64,000 bases of DNA from Geodermatophilus sp. DSM 44513 (GCF_032460525.1 NZ_CP135963.1:2480001-2544000); one strand, 5' to 3'. Counted from the first letter of the stretch, positions 34,044 through 42,766 are shown. Translations and numbers: made by a program. Notes: a model not told the origin generated them from the letters alone.

Positions 34044-34715
34044 GTGGCCGACCGACTCCCCGTGATCGTGTTCGACGTCAACGAGACGCTGTCCGACATG
34101 ACGCCGCTGGCCCGGCGCTTCGCCGACGTCGGGGCACCGGAGCACCTCGCGGCGCTGTGGTTCAGCTCCGTGCTCCGGGACGGCTTCGCGCTCACCGCCG
34201 CGGGGTCGCAGCAGCCGTTCGCGGCGATCGCGACCGGCGTGCTGCGGACGCTGTTCAGCGGCCTGGACCTGACGCGGGACACCGACGCGGCGATCGAGCA
34301 CGTGGTGCAGGGCTTCGGCGAGCTCGGCACGCACCCCGACGTCGTGGCCGGCGTCCGTGCCCTGCACGAGGCCGGCTTCCGGCTGGTGACGCTGAGCAAC
34401 GGGGCAGCGCGGGTGGCCGAGGGGCTGCTCACCCGCGCCGGCATCCGGGACCGCTTCGAGCGGCTGCTGTCGGTGGAGGACGCCGGGGCGTGGAAGCCCG
34501 CCCACGCCGCGTACGCGCACGCCGCCGACACCTGCGGGGTCGACCTGTCGGACACGCTGCTGGTCGCCGTCCACCCGTGGGACCTCGACGGCGCCGCCCG
34601 CGCCGGCATGGCCACCGCGTACGTCGACCGCACCGGCGCGCCCTACCCGGCCCACCTCACCGCGCCGACGCACACCGTCGCGGCACTCCCCGACCTGGTC
34701 GACCGGCTGGTCTGA
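34044..34715 (+). CDS. Haloacid dehalogenase type II (HAD superfamily)
   Basis: 223 residues. The HAD motif I is VIVFDVNETLSDMTPL with nucleophile Asp in FDVNETL. Motif II is VTLSNGAA, and the Lys/Asp motifs are WKPAHAAYAHAAD and AVHPWDLDGAARAGM. These match L-2-haloacid dehalogenase; related members act on other small acids. GTG at 34044 has GGAGG 4 bases upstream. An ATG at 34011 overlaps the previous stop but has no site. The methyltransferase gene starts 2 bases after this stop. Confidence 0.9.
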   Translation: MADRLPVIVFDVNETLSDMTPLARRFADVGAPEHLAALWFSSVLRDGFALTAAGSQQPFAAIATGVLRTLFSGLDLTRDTDAAIEHVVQGFGELGTHPDVVAGVRALHEAGFRLVTLSNGAARVAEGLLTRAGIRDRFERLLSVEDAGAWKPAHAAYAHAADTCGVDLSDTLLVAVHPWDLDGAARAGMATAYVDRTGAPYPAHLTAPTHTVAALPDLVDRLV

Positions 34716-34717
34716 GG

Positions 34718-35383
34718 GTGTCCTGGCCCGCTGGTACGCCGGAGGCGTTCGCGCTGGTCCGGGCGGGCTACGACCGCATCGGTCCCCGCTACCGCGACGG
34801 GTCCAGGGACAACGCCGTGCGGCTGCACTTCGTGCAGACCCTGCTCGACCGGCTCGGGCCGGGCAGCGTCGTGGTCGACCTGGGGTGCGGGTCCGGGGAG
34901 CCGGCCACCCGGGTGCTGGCCGGACACCACCGGGTCGTCGGGGTCGACGGCTCGCTGGGGCAGCTGCGACTGGCCCGCAGCGCCGCCCCCACGGCGGCGC
35001 TCGTCCAGGCCGACATGACCCGGCTCGCGCTGCGCCCGGGCAGCGTGGACGCCGTCGCGTCCTTCTACGCGCTCGGGCACGTCCCGGCTGCCGAGCACGC
35101 GCACCTGTTCGCGTCCATCGCGTCGTGGCTGCGCCCCGGCGGCATCCTGCTCACCAGTGCCCCCGTCGTCGCCGGTGACGGCAGACAGGAGGACTGGCTC
35201 GGCGTCCCCATGTTCTTCGGCGGCATCGGCCCGGAGGCGACCCGGCAGGCCGTCGAGGCGGCCGGACTGGAGGTCGAGGGATGGGAGACCGTCGCGGAGG
35301 ACGAGGGGGACGGCAGGACGGTGTCCTTCCTGTGGATCACCGCCCGCCGGGCGACCGGGGAGCGCAGAGGACCGGGACGGTGA
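34718..35383 (+). CDS. Class I SAM-dependent methyltransferase
   Basis: 221 residues. Motif I is VVVDLGCGSGEPATRVL, with post-I VVGVDGS and motif IV region VDAVASFYALGHVP. The rest follows the usual Rossmann order with WLRPGGILLTSAPV. GTG at 34718 is right after the HAD stop. The substrate is unknown. It converges with the alpha/beta hydrolase gene, leaving 19 bases between stops. Confidence 0.87.
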   Translation: MSWPAGTPEAFALVRAGYDRIGPRYRDGSRDNAVRLHFVQTLLDRLGPGSVVVDLGCGSGEPATRVLAGHHRVVGVDGSLGQLRLARSAAPTAALVQADMTRLALRPGSVDAVASFYALGHVPAAEHAHLFASIASWLRPGGILLTSAPVVAGDGRQEDWLGVPMFFGGIGPEATRQAVEAAGLEVEGWETVAEDEGDGRTVSFLWITARRATGERRGPGR

Positions 35384-35402
35384 CGCCGGGTCACCGCACC
35401 GG

Positions 35403-36350
35403 TCAGAGGTGCGCGGCGAAGTGCGCCGCGGCCCGGTCGACGGCGTCGTCGACGTGGGTGTCGCCGTCGTAGAAGTCGAACTGGGTGCCGTCCCGCCACT
35501 CCACGGTCGCCGGGGCGGGGAGGGCGTCGGCGAAGCGATGGGCACCGGCGGGGATGGCCCCCTGCTCGCTGTGCACGACCAGGACGGGCTGGCGGACCCG
35601 GGGGGCCAGGGCGACCGGGTCGTAGGTGAGCCAGCCGGGCCAGGCCATGACGGCGAACCGGTTGGGCCAGGCGGGCACCCCGCCGCGCTGCGGGTCCTGG
35701 TAGAAGTCCAGGTCGAACGGCATGGCCGCGAGCGGGTCGCCGGCGCCCACGGCCGGCACGTACTCGACGTCACCCGGGTCGCCGGTGGCCTCGTACCGGC
35801 TGCGGGCCAGCGCGGCGGCGCGCATCCGCTCGGCGACGCCGTCCGGGCCGCCGTAGGCCTCCGCCACGACGTCCGCGTCGTGCAGCCAGGGCGCGACCAG
35901 GGCCAGGGCGCGCACCCGGGGGTCGGCCACGGCGTTGCTGGCGGTGTAGCCGGCCGAGGCGCACACCCCCAGCGCGGCCAGCCGGGCGGCGTCGACCGCG
36001 TCCGGGCGCTGGGCGAGGAAGCCGACCGCCGCGGAGATGTCGCGGGCCTTGAGCGCCGGGGACTCGTAGTCCCGCAGCGCGCCGCCGCTGGCGCCGTAGC
36101 CGGTGTGGTCGAAGGCCAGCGTGGCGTACCCGCGGGCGGCCAGGCGAGCGGCGTACCGGTCGGCCATCTGCTCGCGCACGCTGGTCCAGGTGCCGGTCAC
36201 CACGACGCCGGGCAGCGGCCCGGTCGCGTCGCCGGGCCGGTAGAGGACCCCGGCCAGCGGTGTGCCGGCGGCGGGGAAGACCACGGCCTCGGCGGTGACG
36301 CCGTCGGCGCGGCGGCGGGCCTCGTCGCGGGTGTGGGCCGGGCTGCTCAT
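35403..36350 (-). CDS. Alpha/beta hydrolase (dienelactone hydrolase-like)
   Basis: 315 residues. The oxyanion strand is VVVTGTWTSVREQMADRYA, followed by YATLAFDHTGYGASGG. The nucleophile elbow is LGVCASAGYTASN with Ser in CASAG; the acid and His lie in VVHSEQGAIP and FYDGDTHVDDA. This resembles the YcjY-type peptidase/esterase group. ATG at 36350 overlaps the stop of the SnoaL-like gene by ATGA, and GGAGG is upstream, so both are co-translated. The LysR-type gene next to the pair has lost its DNA-binding domain. Substrate unknown. Confidence 0.87.
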   Translation of the reverse strand: MSSPAHTRDEARRRADGVTAEAVVFPAAGTPLAGVLYRPGDATGPLPGVVVTGTWTSVREQMADRYAARLAARGYATLAFDHTGYGASGGALRDYESPALKARDISAAVGFLAQRPDAVDAARLAALGVCASAGYTASNAVADPRVRALALVAPWLHDADVVAEAYGGPDGVAERMRAAALARSRYEATGDPGDVEYVPAVGAGDPLAAMPFDLDFYQDPQRGGVPAWPNRFAVMAWPGWLTYDPVALAPRVRQPVLVVHSEQGAIPAGAHRFADALPAPATVEWRDGTQFDFYDGDTHVDDAVDRAAAHFAAHL

Positions 36351-36793
36351 CTGTCTCCTCCGGGAGGGTCGGTGGCGGGAGGGTCGGTGGCGGGCGGGTC
36401 GGTGGCGGGCGGGTCGGTGGTGGGCAGGGTGAAGGCGGCGGCGAGCCGGTCCCCGCCGAACGCCCGCTGCAGGACCAGCGGGTCGAAGTACTCGCGGAAC
36501 AGCACGATGGCGCCGTCGACGACGTGGAACAGTCCGGCGTAGCCGTTGTCGTAGCGGGAGCTGTCCCGCTGCGTGATGCGGCCGCGGTACTCCAGCAGCA
36601 CCCACTCCGGGTCGGCCATCGGGCGCACGGCGGAGACGTCGAAGCGCATGTCGGCGTAGGCCTCGGGCAGGCCGCCGTACTGGCGGCGCAGCGCGGCCAT
36701 CCCGTCCAGCCGGTCGGGGAAGCCGGGCGGGGCGAATGGCATCTCCTGCGTCCCGTCCTCGGCGAAGCACCGCAGGGCGGCGTCGACGTCCAT
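36347..36793 (-). CDS. SnoaL-like (NTF2 fold) protein, N-terminally shortened
   Basis: 148 residues. The SnoaL/NTF2 core is recognisable in DVDAALRCFAEDGTQEMPF, FPDRLDGMAALRRQYGGLP, VLLEYRGRIT and GLFHVVDGAIVLFREYFDP. The usual first helix before this block is missing: translation upstream of the ATG continues for a few family-like residues (ALEE) and then becomes Arg/Pro-rich without a start. GGAGGAG immediately before the ATG could still allow initiation. The C-terminus is extended by four (A/T)TDPP repeats. Overlaps the hydrolase start. See the adjoining LysR remnant for the likely deletion. Confidence 0.75.
   Translation of the reverse strand: MDVDAALRCFAEDGTQEMPFAPPGFPDRLDGMAALRRQYGGLPEAYADMRFDVSAVRPMADPEWVLLEYRGRITQRDSSRYDNGYAGLFHVVDGAIVLFREYFDPLVLQRAFGGDRLAAAFTLPTTDPPATDPPATDPPATDPPGGDR
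36362..36421. repeat. 15-base tandem repeat, four units
   Basis: Four near-identical 15-base units encode the (A/T)TDPP repeats at the C-terminus of the SnoaL-like protein. Units differ at one or two positions. Length change by slippage would stay in frame. Confidence 0.85.
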
Positions 36794-36810
36794 CTCCTCC
36801 AGGGCTGAGC

Positions 36811-37497
36811 CGGTGGGCGCAGGCCGAGCGTGACGTCGCCGTGGCCGCGGCCGCCGACGCGGCCGTGCTCACCGTGGGCTTCGCCACCGCCGTCGCCCGC
36901 GGGCTGCTCGCCGCGGCCGCCGAGCGGTTCCGGACGGACAACCCCGGCTGGCGGCTGCAGCTGCGGCAGGTCCCGTGGAGCGACCCGTCGGCGGGCCTGG
37001 CCGACGCCACCGCCGACGTCGCGGTGCTGTGGCTGCCGCTCGCCGACCCCCGGCGCCTCGCCTGGACCGAGCTGGCCAGCGAGCCCCGCCACGTCGCCCT
37101 GCCCCGCGACCACCCGCTCGCCGGCCGGGCCGAGGTCGCCTTCGCCGACCTGCTCGGCGAGCCGTTCCTCGCGCTGCCCGACAGCGCCGGTGCGCTGCGC
37201 GACTTCTGGCTCGCCGTCGACGCCCGCGGCGGCCGGCCCCCGGTGGTCGGCGGCGTCGTGACCACCGGCGAGGAGACGTTCGAGGCGGTCGCGGGCGGGG
37301 CGGGGGTGGCGCTGCTCAGCGCCGGCAACGCGGAGATCTACCGGCACTCCGGCGTGGTCACCCGGCCGGTCACCGGGCTGGCCCCCAGCCGGCTGGCCGT
37401 CGCCTGGCGCCGCGACGACGACCGCCCCGTCACGGCGAGCTTCGTGCGGGCCTGCACCGGCGCCGCGCGATCGGACGGAGTCCCGGTCGCGCGGTGA
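36811..37497 (+). pseudogene. LysR-type regulator remnant (substrate-binding domain only)
   Basis: The frame matches a LysR effector-binding domain (VLTVGFATAVARGLLAAAAERF; ADVAVLWLPLADP; EPRHVALPRDHPLAGR; GVALLSAGNAEIYRHSGVV) from the linker helix onward. The N-terminal helix-turn-helix of about 60 residues is absent. Upstream in frame is sequence antisense to the SnoaL-like gene. No good start codon or ribosome site precedes the domain. The junction is near 36800-36815, exactly where the opposite gene also loses its N-terminus, so one deletion probably removed the shared promoter and both 5' ends. Confidence 0.72.
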
Positions 37498-37604
37498 GGG
37501 TCACGAGCCGGGGACTCGCCGTGGGGTGGCCGGACGGCGCCCCGAGGGGTGTCCGCCCTGATCAGACGGGTGGAACTGTCGTACCCGGTCCGTAGGTTCG
37601 GGGC

Positions 37605-39113
37605 GTGGAGTTGGTCGCCGGGCAGGTCTCGTCCGCGGAGGGCGTGCTGATCGACTGGGCGGTCGCCCGGCCGGTGGACCTGCCGCGGCTGCCGGTGTCG
37701 TTGCTGTCCCGGGAGCAGAAGGCCGCCGAGCTGGCCCGGGTGCGCGCGCAGCGGGCCAAGACCGCCGCCTACGAGGCGCAGCTGGTGATGGCCCTGGCCG
37801 ACGACACCCCCGACACCCTGGACCCCCCACCCGGGCACCCCGGCGCGAGTACCGGGTCGTGGGCGCCGGACGGCGAGCTGCCCGGGGTCAGTGAGTTCTT
37901 CACCGCCGAACTGGCGGTGATCCTGAACTGTGGCCGCGGCACCGCCGCACACCTGGCCACCCGGGCCGCGGTGTGGCGGGAACGGCTGCCGGCCACCCTG
38001 GCCGCCATGTCCGCCGGGGTGCTCGACGAGGCGCGCGCGAAGGTGCTCGCCGAGGCCTGCCAGCACATCCACGGGGGGATCGCCGGTCAGCTGGAGGTCC
38101 GGTTGCTGCCCGAGGCCGCCGGGCTGTCGATGCGGCGGCTGCGCGCCCGCGCCACCGAGCTGCTCATCGAGCTGGACGCCGACGCCGTCGACGCCCGCCG
38201 CGAGGAGGCGCAGCGGCAGGCCGACGTGCGCACCTGGCCCTCCCACCTGGAGGGCATGGCCACCTTCGCTGCCGAGCTGCCCGCCGACGAGGCCGCCGAG
38301 GCCTACGACCTGGTCGACCAGCTCGCCCAGATGGCCAAGGCCGACGGCGACACCCGGCCGATCGGGCAGCTGCGCACCGAGATCTGCTCGCTGCTGCTGC
38401 GCCGCCCCGCCGACTCCGGTCTCCCGGCGGCCACCGCGCACGTCACCGTCACCGCCACCCTCGACGCCGTCGAGGGCCGCACGAACACCCCCGGGTCGGT
38501 GGACGGGCTGCCCATCACCGCCGGCCACCTGCGCGACCTGCTGCACCGCGCCGGCGCGCTGGGCCTGCAGGCCCCACCCGGCGGGTCGCTCACCTTTGCC
38601 CTCACCGACCAGAGTGGGCGGCTGCTGGCCACCGCCGACCCGAACCGGCTGCGCCGGGCCGCCCGCCGCGGCTGCCCCACCCACCCCGGCGGACAGTGCG
38701 GCTGCGCGGTGCTCGGGCGGCCGCCGGCGACCGACGCCTACACCCCCACCGCAGCGCAGACCGCCTTCGTGACCACCCGCGACCGCGGCTGCCGGTTCCC
38801 CAACTGCGGCCAGCGGGCCGCCTGGGCCGATCGCGACCACGTCGTCCCGCACGCCGGCGGCGGCCCCACCGACTGCGCCAACCTCTGCTGCCTGTGCCGG
38901 AGCCACCACCGGCTCAAGACCCACGCCCGCGGCTGGACCTTCGTCATGCTGGCCGACGGCACCCTGCACGTCACCACCCCGTCCGGCGTCACCCGCACCA
39001 CGAGGCCACCCGGACTGCGGCCACCGAGACCACGGACTGCCGAGACACCCGGGGAGGAGCCTGCAGGACGGGAGCCCCTGTCGACGGCCGACGACGAGCC
39101 GCCGCCGTTCTAG
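37605..39113 (+). CDS. DUF222 / HNH endonuclease domain protein (13E12 repeat-like)
   Basis: 502 residues. The N-terminal DUF222 region covers about 40-330 (for example AELARVRAQRAKTAAYEAQL; TAAHLATRAAVWRERLPATL). A C-terminal HNH domain has CRFPNCGQRAAWADRDHVVPH and CANLCCLCRSHHRLKTHARGW, with zinc Cys pairs and the DH/HH catalytic residues. This family is highly expanded in Geodermatophilaceae and mycobacteria and sometimes lies in mobile REP13E12 elements; no repeat ends are seen here. TAGGTT 6 bases before GTG 37605 suggests a leaderless start. Role unknown. Confidence 0.93.
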   Translation: MELVAGQVSSAEGVLIDWAVARPVDLPRLPVSLLSREQKAAELARVRAQRAKTAAYEAQLVMALADDTPDTLDPPPGHPGASTGSWAPDGELPGVSEFFTAELAVILNCGRGTAAHLATRAAVWRERLPATLAAMSAGVLDEARAKVLAEACQHIHGGIAGQLEVRLLPEAAGLSMRRLRARATELLIELDADAVDARREEAQRQADVRTWPSHLEGMATFAAELPADEAAEAYDLVDQLAQMAKADGDTRPIGQLRTEICSLLLRRPADSGLPAATAHVTVTATLDAVEGRTNTPGSVDGLPITAGHLRDLLHRAGALGLQAPPGGSLTFALTDQSGRLLATADPNRLRRAARRGCPTHPGGQCGCAVLGRPPATDAYTPTAAQTAFVTTRDRGCRFPNCGQRAAWADRDHVVPHAGGGPTDCANLCCLCRSHHRLKTHARGWTFVMLADGTLHVTTPSGVTRTTRPPGLRPPRPRTAETPGEEPAGREPLSTADDEPPPF

Positions 39114-39172
39114 CGCCTGCTCTCCGCGTCGAGGTCGTTCGTCCGACTCGTCAGACGGCCTACGTTCGCGCG

Positions 39173-39523
39173 GTGGACGTGATCGTGGAGGTGGGTGGCT
39201 GGGAGCACGCCTGCTGTGGCCCGGCCATCGAGCGCGACCGGGTCGTCGACCTGGGCTGCACCCGCTGGTCGGATCCGCACGGCCGGAGCCGTCTCACGGA
39301 GACTCACCACCACGTCGACCCCGAGGTGCGGGTCCAGGGACGGGTGACCGAGATCCAGGTGCGCGACGGAGCGACCGTCCTGCCGATCCTGCGTGTCCCG
39401 AGCGGGCGAGCGCTGCGGGGCCTCGACGAGGACGACGACGGCCACCTGGAGGACCCCTGGACCGGCGCCGTCGTCACGCCGGCCAGCGGGGACTTCCTCG
39501 TGACCGTCAGGACACCCGGTTGA
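39173..39523 (+). CDS. Small hypothetical protein (tentatively DUF6578-like)
   Basis: 116 residues. The start VIVEVGGWEHACCGPAIERDRVV, with a Cys-Cys-Gly after a Trp, recalls a group of small actinobacterial proteins (DUF6578) from memory only. A His-rich stretch (ETHHHVDPEV) and an acidic loop (DEDDDGHLED) follow, then beta-strand-like VRVPSGRAL. TACGTT at 39161-39166 lies 6 bases before the GTG, so a leaderless start is likely. The cysteines and histidines could bind a metal. Function unknown. Confidence 0.6.
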   Translation: MDVIVEVGGWEHACCGPAIERDRVVDLGCTRWSDPHGRSRLTETHHHVDPEVRVQGRVTEIQVRDGATVLPILRVPSGRALRGLDEDDDGHLEDPWTGAVVTPASGDFLVTVRTPG

Positions 39524-39638
39524 CGGGCCTCGTCCCGCCTGTCGGGTGACCACGGCGTGGCCGCGTCCCGGGCCGACCGGCCGACAGGGCGGCGGCCGCA
39601 CCCGCGTGGCGGTCGATGGAGCGGGTACAGACCCGGCC

Positions 39639-40052
39639 ATGGCTGACACCCAGGACGGACCCGAGCTGCACCCGGTCACCCGCGAGCTGGCCGAGGGCCG
39701 CAACTTCGCCGCGATCAGCACGCTGCTGCCCAGCGGCCGCATCCAGACCCAGTACATCTGGGTGGGCGTCGAGGACGGCGCGCTGTTCGTGAACACCGAG
39801 GTGCACCGGCAGAAGTACAAGGACGTCGAGCGCGACCCGCGGGTCACCCTGGCCATCCGCGACGAGGCCAACCCCTACCGGTACGCCGAGGTGCGCGGCC
39901 ACGTCGTGCGCACCGAGACCGGTGAGCGGGCCCGCGCGCAGATCGACGAGCTGTCCCAGAAGTACGAGAACCGGCCCTACCCGGCCGAGAACATCTCTTC
40001 CGAGCGGGTCAGCCTCTACATCGAGCCGGAACGCCAGACCATCGCCGGCTGA
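39639..40052 (+). CDS. PPOX class F420/FMN-dependent oxidoreductase
   Basis: 137 residues of the split-barrel flavin fold. Characteristic parts are NFAAISTLLPSGRIQTQYIWVG, LFVNTEVHRQKYKDVERDPRV and RYAEVRGHVV. The last two regions bind the cofactor phosphate in F420-dependent PPOX proteins. The ATG follows a TACAGA box at 7 bases. The TGA is directly followed by repeat copy C. Substrate is not known; biliverdin-like and other roles occur in the family. Confidence 0.9.
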   Translation: MADTQDGPELHPVTRELAEGRNFAAISTLLPSGRIQTQYIWVGVEDGALFVNTEVHRQKYKDVERDPRVTLAIRDEANPYRYAEVRGHVVRTETGERARAQIDELSQKYENRPYPAENISSERVSLYIEPERQTIAG

Positions 40053-40112
40053 AGAAGGACCTCCCTGCCCCCCACCGCTCGCGAGCTCGCGGCGGGCCCC
40101 TGCACGGAGGCC
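40053..40112 (+). repeat. Dispersed stop-anchored hairpin repeat, copy C
   Basis: Begins immediately after the PPOX stop codon with AGAAGGACCTCCCTGC and ends in CACGGAGGCC four bases short of the opposite gene's stop. The core matches copy A closely. Between two convergent genes it would serve as a shared terminator. Confidence 0.8.
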
Positions 40113-40116
40113 AGGG

Positions 40117-41733
40117 TCACCCGCCGGCGGTCACCACGACCGCGTCGCCGACCGGGCGCTCGCCGGCGGTGTCCGACGGGCTGGAGGCCAGCTGCCCGTC
40201 GACGGCGAGGGTGGTCGACCCGCCGCCGTCCAGGTTCACCGCCTCGACCATGCCCAGGGCGCGGGCCACCGCGGCGGTCTCCGGCACCGACAGGCCCAGG
40301 TGGTCGACCTGCCGGCCGTCCGCGACGACCAGCAGCAGCCGGCCGTCGGCGTCCACACCGGCGAAGGTGCGCGGGTTGCGCTGCAGCGCCCACCCGTACT
40401 GGAACGACGGGTTGCCCGGGTGCACCATGCCGTCGCGGGCCAGGGTCACGTGCTCCCGGCCGTCGCGGACCAGTTCCGGCCCGCCGTTGACCACGGTCCG
40501 GTCGGCGACGTCCAGCCGCATGCCGTCCCGGTCGACCAGCGCGGCGCGGACGTCGACCCGCTCGCCGGCGTCCAGCGTGGCCAGCGCCTCGCCGTACACC
40601 CCGGTGCCCTGCACCGAGGTCTGCCCCTCGGCCAGCGCCACCCCGCGGCCGGCCCGCACCTCGACGACCACGTCGTCGTCGAGCACCACCTCGGTGCCCT
40701 CGCCGGCCGGGGTGGTCGCGCCGAAGGCCGGCGTGAACGCGACCAGTTCGGCGTCGTCGGTGCAGGTGACGTCGTGCCGCGGCTGCCAGGTCGGCGCGTC
40801 GTCGACCGTGCCGCCGCAGTTGCGGACCAGACCGGGCACCCGGTTGGTGCCGTCCAGGGTGAGCAGCAGCTCGGCAGAGACCAGCTCGCCCCGCCAGCGG
40901 GGGCGGTCCACGTCCGCCTCGCCGGTCCCCTCGTCGACGACCAGCGCCGGGCGGGCGCCGACCGGCTCGCTCTCCAGCGACCCGTCGTAGACGCCGACCC
41001 CGGCCGGGTCGCCCTCGGCCCCGGCCTGCGGGTCGAACACGAAGAACCCGCCGTTGACCGCGACCGAGGCGTCCGCGAGCGCGGCCAGCCCGGTGGTCGG
41101 CTCGCGGCGCTCCAGGTCCGGGCCGTAGGTGGCACGCACCTCGCCGTCGAACCGGGCCGGGTCCACGGTGACTACGTCGACCGTCCACGGCCCGCCTGCC
41201 GCCGTGCCGCCGTCCCAGCCGGTGTACCAGGACCGCCCGGCCGACCCCGCCGCGGCCAGCCGGGCCACCGCGTCGTCGGCGGCCTGCTGGGTGGCGAACC
41301 GCTCGGTCAGCCGCACCCGGTACCCGATCGTGCCGCCGGGGACGTCGGCCAGCTCCGGCTGCTGCACCGGCTGCACCTCCGCGGGCAGGCCGGCCGCGGC
41401 GAGCGTGGCCGCGTGCGCCCGCGCGGCGGCCTCGTCCTGCACCGCCCGCGGCGCGGCGGCCGGGTCCGGGCTGGTCGGCGCGGAGGGGACCGCCACCTCG
41501 ACCACCCAGTGCAGCGCCGGGTCGGGCGCGCCGCGGACGACCCGGGTCAGCGTCACCCCCGGCTGCAGGGTCGTGGTGGTGCGGGTCTCGGCCAGCCCGG
41601 GCGCGCCCAGGGGCAGCGCCTCCGGGGCGGGCACCGGGGCGGAGGCGGCGGGCGCGGGCAGGGTGCAGGTGCCGGTCAGGACGAGCACCGAGGTGCCCAC
41701 CAGGGCGGCACGCCGCAGGGGCGTCGAGGTCAC
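40117..41733 (-). CDS. Secreted phosphodiester glycosidase family (NAGPA domain) protein
   Basis: 538 residues. A signal peptide (basic start, hydrophobic ALVGTSVLVLTGTC, then AASA) targets it for export. A SPOR-like segment is around 130-175 (GYRVRLTERFATQQAADDAV). The C-terminal NAGPA domain has VAVNGGFFVFD, FAGVDADGRLLLVVADGR and the hallmark VEAVNLDGGGSTTLAVDG. In animals the domain uncovers mannose-6-phosphate tags; bacterial members cleave phosphodiester-linked sugars in surface polymers. TAGCGT is 8 bases before the GTG. It converges with the PPOX gene at repeat C. Confidence 0.86.
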   Translation of the reverse strand: MTSTPLRRAALVGTSVLVLTGTCTLPAPAASAPVPAPEALPLGAPGLAETRTTTTLQPGVTLTRVVRGAPDPALHWVVEVAVPSAPTSPDPAAAPRAVQDEAAARAHAATLAAAGLPAEVQPVQQPELADVPGGTIGYRVRLTERFATQQAADDAVARLAAAGSAGRSWYTGWDGGTAAGGPWTVDVVTVDPARFDGEVRATYGPDLERREPTTGLAALADASVAVNGGFFVFDPQAGAEGDPAGVGVYDGSLESEPVGARPALVVDEGTGEADVDRPRWRGELVSAELLLTLDGTNRVPGLVRNCGGTVDDAPTWQPRHDVTCTDDAELVAFTPAFGATTPAGEGTEVVLDDDVVVEVRAGRGVALAEGQTSVQGTGVYGEALATLDAGERVDVRAALVDRDGMRLDVADRTVVNGGPELVRDGREHVTLARDGMVHPGNPSFQYGWALQRNPRTFAGVDADGRLLLVVADGRQVDHLGLSVPETAAVARALGMVEAVNLDGGGSTTLAVDGQLASSPSDTAGERPVGDAVVVTAGG

Positions 41734-41904
41734 GGGCGCGGACGCTAGGGCCGCCGGGACGCCCCCGAGTGGCCACCGGGTGAACGCCGGGCGCGGGGCA
41801 GGGGAACCCGCCCGCCGCGCGGGACGCCGTCACCGTCCGGCACCGGGCGGGTGGGACGGCGGCCCGGCGGGTACCCCGTCGTCCCGACCCCCAGGGAGGC
41901 CCCC

Positions 41905-42753
41905 GTGCACGACCACCGCGTCGGCATGATCGTGCCGAGCTCGAACCTGACCATGGAGACCGAGCTGCCGCGGATGCTGCACGCCCGCGAGCAGGTGGTG
42001 CCCGGCGAGCGGTTCACGTTCCACTCCAGCCGGATGCGCATGAAGCACGTGACGCCGGAGGAGCTGGTGCGGATGAACGCGCAGACCGAGCGCGCCTCGC
42101 TGGAGCTCGCCGACGCCCGCCCCGACGTCGTCGCCTCGGCTTGCCTGGTGGCGATCATGGCGCAGGGGACGGGCTACCACCGCTCGGCGGAGGCGCAGAT
42201 CAGCGGCGTGCTGCAGGGCGAGGGCCTCGACGTCCCCGTCGTGTCCAGCGCCGGGGCGCTGCTGCGCGCGCTGGACGCGATGGGGGCGCGCAAGGTCGCC
42301 ATGGTCACCCCGTACATGAAGCCGCTGACCCGGCTGGTCGCCGACTACGTCGAGGACGCCGGGGTGGAGGTGTGCGACGCGCTGAGCCTGGAGGTGTCGG
42401 ACAACCTCGCCGTCGCCGCGCTGGACCCCGAGGACCTGCGCGAGCACTGGCGCCGGGTCGACGTCGGTGACGCCGACGCCCTGGTGCTCTCGGCGTGCGT
42501 GCAGATGCCCTCGCTGGCCGCCGTCCAGCCGGTCGAGGACGCCGCCGGCCTGCCGGTGCTGTCGGCGGCGACCGCGACGGTGTTCACGATCCTCACCGAG
42601 CTGGGCCTGGAGCCGGTCGTCCCGGGCGCCGGCCGGCTGCTGTCCGGTGAGGTGCGGATGGCGCCGGCGCCGCGGCCGGCCCCCGAGCCGGTGGACGCCG
42701 GGCCCGCACCCGCCCCGCCGCTGCCCGAGCCCTACCCCGCCGCGGCCCAGTAG
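41905..42753 (+). CDS. Maleate isomerase / Asp-Glu racemase superfamily (arylmalonate decarboxylase-like)
   Basis: 282 residues. The start VGMIVPSSNLTMETELP is diagnostic of maleate cis-trans isomerase and arylmalonate decarboxylase. One active-site Cys is in ASACLVAIMAQG, the other in LVLSACVQMPS, at the spacing needed for a two-Cys mechanism. A Pro/Ala-rich tail of about 30 residues follows the fold and is not part of the family. GTG at 41905 has AGGGAGG 5 bases upstream. It faces the decayed xanthine-dehydrogenase-type gene. Nicotinate or maleate breakdown is possible but unsupported by neighbours. Confidence 0.87.
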   Translation: MHDHRVGMIVPSSNLTMETELPRMLHAREQVVPGERFTFHSSRMRMKHVTPEELVRMNAQTERASLELADARPDVVASACLVAIMAQGTGYHRSAEAQISGVLQGEGLDVPVVSSAGALLRALDAMGARKVAMVTPYMKPLTRLVADYVEDAGVEVCDALSLEVSDNLAVAALDPEDLREHWRRVDVGDADALVLSACVQMPSLAAVQPVEDAAGLPVLSAATATVFTILTELGLEPVVPGAGRLLSGEVRMAPAPRPAPEPVDAGPAPAPPLPEPYPAAAQ

Positions 42754-42766
42754 CCCGCAGCCCCGG

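Noticed and set aside
31949..34633. Leftward extension of the dehydrogenase frame beyond 31948
   Set aside because: Low-complexity Arg/Pro sequence antisense to three recognisable genes; the dehydrogenase fold starts at 31948.
37605..39113. Mobile REP13E12 element
   Set aside because: Only the DUF222/HNH gene is present; no terminal repeats or integrase could be found.
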